This document shows positions 24,430-33,425 of a stretch of DNA of 64,000 nucleotides, piece by piece (the stretch's first letter is position 1; each line of letters starts with the position of its first letter). The stretch is from contig BSBM01000361.1 of NCBI GenBank assembly GCA_027924585.1, positions 63,207,501 to 63,271,500 on the forward strand, in the 5' to 3' direction. The translations under genes were made by a program, and so were the position numbers. The notes beneath the pieces were generated by a model that saw only the letters and a list, made by a program, of their open reading frames with translations, ran no database searches and was not told the DNA's origin. This stretch comes from Larix kaempferi (taxonomy: Eukaryota; Streptophyta; Pinopsida; Pinales; Pinaceae).

Positions 24430-25545
24430 ACTACAGAGCTTAGTTGAAACATTCACCAGTCAAGCAGCTAGTTGGTGGGACACCCATTAGTCTTGCCTAC
24501 ATACTTGAGCGACCACATTAACTTATTTTTTTGAATGGATTGGAGGAAAGAAGCTAACCTCTTAAGCAGAAATTCAAAGGTTCTCTCAAAGACAAGATCA
24601 AATTGAGCACATTAACACTTGTGAAAAAGAATGGAAAAAGCTTGGCTACTGGGATGAACGAGTGTGGCCACATATGTTTCCAATCACATTGGATGACTTT
24701 CCCAATAAATGGTACAAAATTGAAGAAGCAAGGGTAGAAACATTTAACTGGTATTCCCTCACAAAAAATTTCATTAAATATTTCTCATTCTCTCTCGTAG
24801 AAGAATGCCTAAAGGAAGCACTACAAGAAATCTAACAATTTATCAAACTGACAGAACAACCAGTCGATGTAGCCAACAATAATTTTCGACTTGTAATATC
24901 ATCACGATTGACCAAAAGAAGCATATTCATCTCCTGATTGGACTGGAATTGGAAAATGATAAAAACCATAGAGAAAATCTTCTAGTTGAAAAAAGATCAC
25001 CCTTGGACATCCCATCCGGTGAAATAAGTTCTGAAAATCTCTACTAAAGATAAAGAAGATGATGTCAAACTCAAAGACTTTCCCCCATCCTTTACTAAAT
25101 TCAAGGAAGGAGACCGAATGATCAACAAATCAAAAGCTCTTGAGTGGGTGGATGCATAAATAAAAACAAAAGAAGTCGTTATCTTTATTGACAAAAACCC
25201 AAAATGGTAAAAATAGGTGGCTATTGGCCAGAACAACAAAGGACATAAATAGTGAATCTTCTCAAAGAGTATCAAGATGTATTTGCCAAATATTATAGCA
25301 ACTTGAATGGCTTGGTACAAGAAATGGGAGAGATGAATATTGAAATCATGCTAGATGCAAAACCTATTAAGGAATGGCCATATAAACTAGCTCATAAATA
25401 CAAAGACAGAGTAAAGAAGGAAATTAAAATTATGTTAGCTGTTGAAATTGTATACCCTATTGATCTGCCAGAGTGGGCTAGCCCTATGGTCATCCAATAG
25501 AAGAAACATGGCCACAAGAGATTACAGATCGGGATAATGCATGCT
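24430..25545 (+). pseudogene. Ty3/gypsy gag and RT fragment
   Basis: From about 24440 the plus strand reads gag-like sequence: FTSQAASWWDTH, then GYWDERVWPHMFPITLDDF and NKWYKIEEARVETFNWYSL, with several stops. From 25252 to 25500 an 82-codon open piece matches the N-terminal end of a gypsy RT: LLKEYQDVFA, AKPIKEWPYKLAHKYKDRVK, IYP-type block and EWASPMVIQ. A stop follows at once, and similarity fades near 25545. The catalytic RT half, integrase and LTRs are missing. The distance between gag and RT is too short for a whole protease, so internal DNA is lost. It is dead. Confidence 0.75.
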
Positions 25546-25986
25546 TATATTGTTCAAAGATAAGGCATGTTTCTATCATTCAACTGTCTAATTTTTTTCC
25601 TCTCATTGTCCCATTTCCTTCTCTTCTCTTCATACAATGCGACCCATGGTTGCATTGCCTCCGCGTTGCAAAGAATGAATTTATTGATGGCATGAGTTTT
25701 TAAATAACCTAATGTATTGATGAAATAAAAAAGAATAGTATGAGATAAAATATATATTATCAAGTTTAGTGTAAACAATTACTCTATATAAATTTAACAA
25801 AATAAAAGTGACTTATTTTTTATCATGCACATTTTTCCATTCATTTGGAGTAGCACTCCTTCTGTTTTGTCCTAGACCTGTTGGTAGTCCCAAACCACTA
25901 CACCAGGTGTGTCATTGATCCACTTGATGTACTCACTGGCATAATAGAAAAATTCATACACTATGTACCCCTCCACTATAGACACC
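25546..25986. other. Spacer between gypsy fragment and CACTA fragment
   Basis: AT-rich. CCACTACACC at about 25895 starts like a CACTA end but does not extend the similarity. Confidence 0.4.
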
Positions 25987-26290
25987 TCAAGTTTTGCCTT
26001 TTATCCAACAAAACCCCTTCATTTTTTTCATGTACCTCTCTAAGAAGAACATCCAATGACATGAGAGCACTTTGCGTAATTCAACCTCATCTACTAAGTG
26101 AATTAGAATATGAACATGCAAGTCCATGAAATTTGTGAGTAGTTCCTCCTCAAACTTACAAACAATATCAACTATCTCTTGACGCCACCGTGGAATTCTA
26201 GCCATATGAATCTCCTTTGATGTGATCCAACATACAAATGTAGATAATTTAGATATGGTGCACTGCAGATCCTGGGGAAAGCCATGGTTC
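25987..26290 (-). pseudogene. CACTA transposase fragment, DUF4218 region
   Basis: The minus-strand frame reads IVDIVCKFEEELLTNFMDLH, HILIHLVDEVELRKVLSCHW and MFFLERYMKKMKGF. This is the order and spacing of the DUF4218 domain found next to transposase_21 in plant CACTA (En/Spm) proteins, including the paired 'HL..E....W...ERYMK' pattern. The N-terminal part of the frame (26385-26290) is probably not homologous. Its partner TNP2-like fragment lies upstream in the same strand. Stops in between make the gene defunct. Confidence 0.7.
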
Positions 26291-26551
26291 ACACATCCTG
26301 CACATACAAGTAAAGGATAATGACACCACAAAAGAAAAATATACAAACTTAATTTCATGTCAACCTCTAGTGGAAAAAAAAACATTATTTCTACATCAAT
26401 ACCCTTAGAAGGTTCAAGTGGTCATGTGATTTAAACCCTGATGAATGTTTGTCTATTGTGAAGCAATGTCGTAGAGTAGAGTCATATAAAGAAGGCACCT
26501 TTAGACCTGATATATCTTCATTTGCTAGAGAAAGATCAACTTATTTCAAAA

Positions 26552-26863
26552 TCAAAGACCAAGAGGGACCAACCTCCCCTCTACTTTATTTTCTTGTTCA
26601 ATGCTTCTTGATGGTATTTGAAGAAATAAGATCTCTCCTAACACCCAATGTGTCACTTTTTTTCGATGATATGTGCCTCCACAAAGAAGCAAAAACATTT
26701 TTAAATATATGCATTGATCTAGTAAGTGGTGAATCTTAAGATGCTCCCAATATGGTGGCTCATAAAATACATATTTCCTTTTTATCCCAATGGGAAATTT
26801 CCCAACATAGGTTTCAAAAAATTCAGGATCATCAAACATAGCTTCCCCATTTGAATCAAACAA
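26552..26863 (-). pseudogene. CACTA transposase fragment, TNP2 (transposase_21) region
   Basis: FDSNGEAMFDD begins the frame, and KRKYVFYEPPYWEHLKIHHL follows, then DQCIYLKMF. This corresponds to the transposase_21 block in which an aromatic 'LPYW' segment is followed by 'RHNLDVMHIEKN'. The HNLDVMH part is mutated here. It sits upstream of the DUF4218 fragment in the right order for a CACTA transposase. The fragment is short, and the catalytic core upstream was not recognised. Confidence 0.6.
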
Positions 26864-28531
26864 TTATGCAACTTCCTTCTCCTTCTCTCTATCATATGCC
26901 CTAAGCTATTCACTCAGCGTCATTACTTTAGGTCTATAGGTTCTCTCTAGTTGACCATAAAGCAGATGTTGTTCTTCTATAAAGGTGGTCTTCTAGGAGG
27001 AATACCCTCAAGCAATTGTACACCAAATTTCATAGGTGGTTAGGCCACCTAGCCTTTATAGAAGGTCCATAGCATTTACATCCATGGTACCCTTTTGTTA
27101 CAAGACCTGCGATGTTATTGTATACAGAACATGTTGGCATTGAAGAAGACAATTACACCGAATTAACTATGGAAAATAATATTGTTATGAATATAAAAAA
27201 ATCAAACAACATGCTTATCGGAGCAAACTCCTAAACTAATGGGAGTGTTCCTTGAATTAAAAATTTGTACTAAATAATGACCACTTACAACTATTTATGA
27301 AACCTACAATGTTCCCATGAGTGCATACATGACTATCAATATAGAAAAGGTTCTGCATGTCAAGGTTTCTAGATGCATAACCATCCATGCACATACTATA
27401 CATCAAAATGCTATGTTTTTATTTAACAATATTCAAGTAATCGAATCGACAATAAAGAGGACCACAAATTGGCATAAGTGTTACTGACTATTTGGGAGGA
27501 ACGAGTACATGTGAAAGGATTAACAACCCGAGATTTGCAACAACTATTTCAGACTTGGCAATTAATTATTGCCACAAAAGGAGAATTCATTTCCAACATT
27601 GGGCACAAGTAGAGAAGACAGTTAAACACCATACAAAGCACGGTTGTAAGAATTTTGGTATTTACTTTGCAGATGGATAGGAAGAGAGAAGGCATTGCTA
27701 ACCTCCAACAATTGAACCAACCTTGGTGTGTATTTTGACAATATTCTCTCAGCTAATACAACATTTTATATCTCTTGTTAGAGATATTTTTAGTGGTTGG
27801 GTCACTAGAACTCTCAGTCAACTCAAAATAAGGAGACAGGTTGGTCAATTTAGAATGAAACATAGTTGTTTTGGCTTCCTCCTTTTGAAAAAAGGAGCAT
27901 ATATAAGTGTTCCTAAATGTCTTTTTTATATCAACTATTGAATTTTTTACCAAAATTGGAGGCATTAGACCATCAACATTGGGTAGTCGATCATTAATAT
28001 AATGGGTTAGTATGACACATCGAGGGTACTCCTTCAACCCTTGACATTTTTAACAACCACGTACTACTGGGGTGTCATAAAAAGGATCCATTTAACGATG
28101 AATTATCAACGACTCATGATTGTGGCTAGAAGGTGGCTTGTTAGAATTTAGCGGGGTAAAGTGGATTTCCATTTGCGTCTTCCAATTGATTGTGTTATCT
28201 TGCACCCAACAAGAGCTTGCGGCATTTTTTTATTGGTGGAATATCTTGTGAATCTGAAGTCGATCCTCAATCATGATCCTGCATCAATGCATAATTATTC
28301 ACATGCATATCCATAAATAACATAAATTCAATTAAATGATCAAAAAATAATTAAAATCTAAACTTACTGCAAATGGCAGGGGAGAACTTGAACTTTGAAC
28401 AATATGGTATGAGTTGGAAATTGAAGAATTGACCATTTAATATTATAATGTTTTCTACCTACATTTGAACCAAACCAACAATCTACATGTCTACGTTCTT
28501 AAAAGAAAGTTTGTGAAGAATATAACAATCT
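26864..28531. other. AT-rich stretch, possibly further CACTA remains
   Basis: No domain was recognised. A plus-strand piece near 27495-27600 and a minus-strand frame at 28037-27753 have protein-like composition, but I cannot name them. By position they could be internal CACTA sequence upstream of the TNP2 fragment. Confidence 0.35.
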
Positions 28532-28546
28532 AACTCTTTTTTTTTT

Positions 28547-28796
28547 GTCAATTCCCGCTAAGCTCACTCGGTTAAGGTGTGGGTCTCATCAGCAAGGCGA
28601 CCCAAGTTCAATTCCCCTTAGGGGTGACTTAGTTCGGAGGAAACACCCCAAAAACCAATCAAGTTGAGCCTGGTGCAATCCAAGCCGGGTACGATCCCTG
28701 GGTGATTTTGACGGCTTAGAGCCCCCTAGGTCGTGGAATTTCTCACACCACAAGCCACTCCCGCAAGTCAGGGAGATTCGAGCAAACAAACAAAAA
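28547..28796 (+). mobile_element. tRNA-derived SINE
   Basis: A 250-bp unit has a pol III-like head with a box A-like TAAGCTCACTCGG (28559-28571) and a box B-like GTTCAATTCCC (28606-28616). An unrelated GC-richer body and a short CAAA-type tail follow. A 6-bp candidate target duplication aactct lies at 28532-28537 and 28797-28802. The element codes for nothing and would depend on LINE enzymes. Confidence 0.65.
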
Positions 28797-28802
28797 AACT
28801 CT

Positions 28803-29744
28803 ATAAAAAAATTTGAACAATTTTTTAAGTATATAGTGTGAGTTTAAACAACATATGTATCATATGGAGTTTTTTAATTTACATTTTTATCATTTTAACA
28901 TTATACATAAATTCATTGGGATGTTAAATCAAAAAGGTGTGTTTGTTTCCACGTATCACACCAATGTGTTTATAATCTCAAAACGCATCGGTGTGCATTT
29001 AAAAACATGTGCATTGAATAAAAACATATGCAAAACAAATTATTTGCTAAAATTTAATAACAAAGGTTTTCATTTGCATTTTTTTATCTAATATAATGCA
29101 TTGTGTTCTTGAAGAAATCGCACTGAAAACAAAAATATGAAAAAAATGTCACGGACAATTTTCATCAACGAATTGAAATATCTAGCGGTTAAATGATTAT
29201 GAATTTCATTTTTGAAAAGTGAGTTTCAAAAAATGAGTTTATAATAGAAAACCTAACCAATGTCTCATTCTTTTGCTAGAAGTTTGAGGGAGAGTTCTGC
29301 AAGAGATATTACCAGGGAAGACTTTAGAGTGGTCAAATTTCTTTGAAGAGCCAAATTTGTAAGGTATTTTGGGCCACTTACAACTCTACATAACAAAAAT
29401 TTTAGGGAATTAGTTTTCCCTAATGGTTTTAAAAAATCCACTATATATTTCCTACTAATATTTATAGTGTATTCTGAACAGATAAATGTTTTTACTAGTT
29501 ACCTTCAATGCTAAAAAACCTTGCTTCTTGTTGCTTCAATTTTGTCTTATGTGTCCAAAAAATTCAACAATAAGGCTTTATTCCCTCTTCTATTTCATAA
29601 TTAGAGTTTTTCTTTCTAAACATTGTATATATTTAATATCGTTGTGTTTTTATATATGAGGCATTGGGCATCTGTTGCAATGGGTACACTCATTTCATCC
29701 GCCGCCTAAGCCTATCCTTGTCAATTTAAAAACTAAAGGCACTA
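28803..29744. other. AT-rich stretch with CACCAATG/GCATCGGTG motifs
   Basis: Around 28957-29030 there is a cluster of CACCAATGTG, GCATCGGTGTGCATT and GTGCATTG motifs in both orientations. It resembles the cluster at 41500-41960. The rest holds no recognised feature. Confidence 0.4.
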
Positions 29745-29758
29745 CTTTTTTTCTAGTG
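29745..29758. mobile_element. CACTA-like right end
   Basis: CTTTTTTTCTAGTG reads CACTAGAAAAAAAG on the other strand, close to the standard CACTA terminus. It lies right of the CACTA transposase fragments. A left partner was not found. Confidence 0.4.
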
Positions 29759-29767
29759 CATACTATA

Positions 29768-29785
29768 GGGGAGGGATGCCAGTTG
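29768..29785 (+). mobile_element. Pogo-family terminal-repeat-like end
   Basis: TA followed by GGGGAGGGATGCCAGTTG. The first 11 bases equal the terminus of the complete pogo-like element at 31866, and the same TA dinucleotide precedes it. The first 18 bases also recur at 31938. It could be the left end of a second, incomplete family member. Confidence 0.45.
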
Positions 29786-29819
29786 TTGGACACCCCACCT
29801 GGCTCCCCCCCCATGCCAC

Positions 29820-30605
29820 GTGGCCACCTCGAATTGTGTCGTTTGCGGGCTGACGAGGCAACGCCACCTGTCTAGTAGGTGGGCACCTTTACACCGCACG
29901 TGCAGTGGGATTTTTCACGGTCCCATGGACCTTTTCCCGGGACAGGGTTTTGCCCCTGTGTCTTCCTGTTTGGGCCCGAAGTGTGGGCATTGTGTTTCCT
30001 CGGTTATTGACAACTCCGCCCTCCGCTGCGGTGATTCCCTTCTCTTGTCTCTGTTCAACTGGCGCTCGTCTTTGTTCAGCTCGCGCTCATCTCTAGTGAT
30101 ATCCTGCACACATTTGTTGGTGGTTGCTCCTGCTTCTTTCTTCGGACATGGTGGCCGTTCACTCACTGGTGCACTTCGTGATGTTCAGATGTTGTGGCGA
30201 CATGGATTATCCTCGTTTCAGTGGTGGAGATGTTGGGTTCCTCCTCCCGTGGTTTCGGTGGTGGCGATGGTAGCTTTCTGTCTTTGGTCTAGTAGCTGCG
30301 GTGGCTTTGTTCGGTGGTTTCATTCTTGGTCCAGTGGCTGCGGTGGCTTCGTTCGGTGGCTTCACTCCTGGTCTAGTAGCTGCGATGACTTCGTTACGTT
30401 GTTGCGTTCGGTTTATTCGTTCTGTCACTGCAGTGGCTGCACGACGCTGGCTTCGTTCGGTGGCTCACTAGTAGGTTTCCTACCAGCCATCCCTGCAAAC
30501 GTGTTTTTCAACACTCTCAACATGTTGGGGATTCTGTGGACCTTTTGTGCTGCATTTAAAGGTTTAACATTGCGTTTTGGATTTCTGTTTAAATGTTGCA
30601 ATTGA
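29820..30605 (+). CDS. GC-rich 261-codon frame, unrecognised and doubtful
   Basis: The frame is rich in Ser, Cys, Trp, Phe and Gly and contains a repeated SSSCGGFVRWFHSW-like block from a 42-bp DNA repeat. No known domain, signal peptide or clear membrane segment is evident. The region is much GC-richer than its surroundings and has CACGTG at about 29815-29825 and 29898-29905. It may be promoter or untranslated leader DNA rather than a gene. The opposite strand is also open over part of it. I would not assign a function. Confidence 0.2.
   Translation: MATSNCVVCGLTRQRHLSSRWAPLHRTCSGIFHGPMDLFPGQGFAPVSSCLGPKCGHCVSSVIDNSALRCGDSLLLSLFNWRSSLFSSRSSLVISCTHLLVVAPASFFGHGGRSLTGALRDVQMLWRHGLSSFQWWRCWVPPPVVSVVAMVAFCLWSSSCGGFVRWFHSWSSGCGGFVRWLHSWSSSCDDFVTLLRSVYSFCHCSGCTTLASFGGSLVGFLPAIPANVFFNTLNMLGILWTFCAAFKGLTLRFGFLFKCCN
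30285..30410 (+). repeat. 42-bp tandem repeat, about three copies
   Basis: Units of the form GGTCTAGTAGCTGCGGTGGC plus 22 more bases recur three times with a few changes. Both strands stay open because the unit length is a multiple of three. Confidence 0.75.
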
Positions 30606-30773
30606 ATTTTGGTTAATTTTGGTGCTGCATTATGTTGGTTTAATTGTTGAACTGATTGAGGCTGTCAGTAATTGGTATGTCGGGCAGTGGTGAATTGTTG
30701 AACTGGGTTTTCGTTTGAATAATTAATGGAATTGTGCTCTTGTTAATGCTGAATAATGAATGTTTATGTATTT

Positions 30774-31828
30774 GCAGTAGGTTTTATGAATGTTGTAGGG
30801 TTTATTGATATGGAAAATTTAGTTTGTTGTTGGTTTTTGTTGCAATCCCTGCAGTAGGGTTCAGGTTTATGGATTTAGTTTGTTTTTGGTTTACGTTCCA
30901 ATCCTGCAGTATGGTTAGGGTTATGAATTTTGTTTGTTGTTGGTTTACGTTGCAATCCCTGCAGTAGGGTTAGGGTTTATGAATTTAGTTTGTTGTTGGT
31001 TTACGTTGCAATCCCTGCAGTAGGGTTAGGGTTTATGAATTTAGATTGTTGTTGGTTTTTGTTGCAAACCTGTAGTAGGGTTCGGGTTTATGAATTTAGT
31101 TTGTTGTTGGTTTTTTTTGCAATCCTGCAGTATGATTAGGGTTTATGAATTTAGTTTGTTGTTGGTTTACGTTGCAATCCCTGCAGCAAGGTTAGTGTTT
31201 ATGGATTTAGTTTGTTGTTGGGTTACGTTGCAATCCCTGCAGTATGGTTAGGGTTTATGAATTTAGTTTGTTGTTGGTTTACGTTGCAATCCCTGCAGCA
31301 GGGTTAGGGTTTATGGATTTAGTTTGTTGTTGGTTTAGGTTGCAATCCCTGCAGTAGGGTTAGGGTTTATGAATTTAGTTTGTTGTTGGTTTATGTTGCA
31401 ATCCTTGCAATAGGGTTAGGGTTTATGGATTTAGTTTGTTGTTGGTTTACGTTGCAATCCCTGCAGTAGGGTTAGGGTTTATGAATTTAGTTTGTTGTTG
31501 GTTTATGTTGCAATCCCTGCAGTAGGGTTTGGGTTTATGAATTTAGTTTGTTGTTGGTTTTTGTTGCAATCCTACAGTAGGGTTCGGGTTTATGAATTTT
31601 GTTTGTTGTTGGTTGTTGCAATCCTGCAGTAGGGTTCGGGTTTATGAATTTTGTTTGTTGTTGGTTTTTGTTGCAATCCTGCATCAGGGTTAGGGTTTAT
31701 GAATTTAGTTTGTTGTTGGTTTACATTGCAATCCCTGCAGTAGGGTTAGGGTTTATGAATTTAGTTTGTTGTTGGTTTATGTTGCAATCCCTGCAGTTTG
31801 GTTAGGGTTTATGAATTTAATTTGTTGA
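30774..31828 (+). repeat. 56-bp tandem array, about 18 copies, with telo-box
   Basis: The consensus unit starts GTAGGGTTAGGGTTTATGAA and ends CAATCCCTGCA, with TTTGTTGTTGGTTTACGTTG between. Units differ by point changes and small indels. Most hold TAGGGTTTA (AAACCCTA on the other strand, the plant telo-box) and a PstI-type CTGCAG. Short frames here are translations of the repeat. Confidence 0.95.
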
Positions 31829-31888
31829 GAATGGTGACTTTTGCTATTGCTTTAATTTACAAGTAGGGGAGGGATGTCTATTCTTGAA

Positions 31889-33106
31889 ATTGCATGGGAG
31901 TTATGTTAATAGTTAAAAGTTAAAACTGCATCATATAGGGGAGGGATGCCAGTTGACAGCAGTGACTTTTGCCATTGTCTCATATTATTGGTAGAATACC
32001 CATAATTCAGTTTTTTATATCAGCAAGTGTGCTAAAGCAATGGAGATATGAATCAAGGAATGAGATTGGATTTTACTTTAATTATGACTATAGGCAACAC
32101 AATTGGCTATTGCTTTAATTTACAAGTATATGATGCAGTTTTTACTTCTAACTATTAACATCAAGTGCACTTTACTTGCATTATGGGCCAATTTATGGTG
32201 TGAAATTATTTTGAAGGCCATTTACTTTCTTCTGCACTTATTTCATATGCAAAATCTACTGTGATGGGTGTTGTCCGTCCAACTCAGATTATTGCTTATC
32301 TATGTGAGAATTCATAATATATTTCTTGGGTAAAATAGACTAGCCCTAATTCTTATAATTATGGAGATAATGCATAATTGTTATGCAAAATTGTTGATGA
32401 AGGATATGCAAAATAGAAGAAGTTAAATTTTCAGTTTTTCCTGCTAATTTGGTTGTAGGTATTTTGTTCAATTAGTTGTTGGGTAGACCATAGCATGCAT
32501 TTATATACACATGGTTTTATTAAACAATGACTTTGGCTTGATTACTGTTGTTTGTTGATCTAGCCTTCAAAAGGATATCGATTTTGTTTTTGGTTCCTTA
32601 TAAAGTATCGTGTCTTCTTTGTATCTAACAGAACATTATTACAAAGAAGGGTTGCATACTATAATTTGATATTTGTTATTTATTTCGGTTGAAGGGTTGC
32701 AGACTATAATTCATAGGCAAACTCAACTGCACCTATATTTTTTTTCTACATACACTAGACCTGATTTAGGCCTTTTATGTTGATTGGTATGATACTGTAT
32801 TTAGGTCATACTCATTGCTCTTAGGTGTAATAAGACATGCATGAGAGCCCTCCATGGAACAGGCCTTAGATAAGCATTATTAGTCTTAGGAGGGAAATAT
32901 GGGCATGTTTTTATGAGTTGGCATCGCATGGATGGGTATCACAACCCAGCTAATGGTTCGAACCCATTCCTAACTGTTACTTTAAGGCTTACAGTCCATG
33001 TTGAAGGATCTAGACCATGCCACATAAATCATAGAAGGAAGGAAACATAGGGGTCTCAAGAGTTGTACATTAAAAAAAACACACTTAAAGATTCATTAAG
33101 GATCTA
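31889..33106. other. Non-coding left part of the pogo-like element
   Basis: Holds a second TA-GGGGAGGGATGCCAGTTG motif at 31936-31955. It also has a pair of inverted ~35-bp arms (about 31900-31937 and 32125-32160), and at 32106-32128 a 23-bp copy of the sequence just outside the left terminus. No gene is recognised. Confidence 0.6.
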
Positions 33107-33168
33107 GACCTAACCCTACTGCAGGGATTGCAACATAAACAACCAACAAACTAAATTCATAAACCCTG
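33107..33168 (-). repeat. Single inverted copy of the 56-bp unit
   Basis: On the minus strand this reads TTTATGAATTTAGTTTGTTG and then CAATCCCTGCAGTAGGGTTA, one monomer of the 30774-31828 array. It lies inside the pogo-like element in opposite orientation. Confidence 0.85.
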
Positions 33169-33425
33169 AAAAATGTTAATGAAATGTTTAATCAGGGAAC
33201 ATTACAGCGTGCTCTGGAAATGATGACATTGTAGATTAAACCTTCTGATAAACCCCTGATTACAATGCCGCAAACATTAGGGAACTCTATGACCTGGGAT
33301 TGTATCCAAAATGGTCTAGGATTGTATCCAAAATGGCCATGTTACAGACATTAGAGCCAGTGATTACAAAAAATCCACGTTGCAATGTGGTCAGAACAAA
33401 AATTTTGGCACCCCATATGACACCC

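Noticed and set aside
24819-24836. CACTACAAGAAATC as a CACTA left end
   Set aside because: It lies inside the gypsy gag reading frame (KEALQEI) and is explained by coding sequence.
25895-25912. CCACTACACCAGG as the left end of the CACTA element
   Set aside because: Beyond CACTA it does not match the right ends, and it lies too close to the transposase C-terminus.
30930-31805. Short plus-strand frames with repeated VGLGFMN-type peptides
   Set aside because: They are translations of the 56-bp tandem array.
30774-31828. CRISPR array
   Set aside because: Units are directly adjacent with no unique spacers, and the context is plant nuclear.
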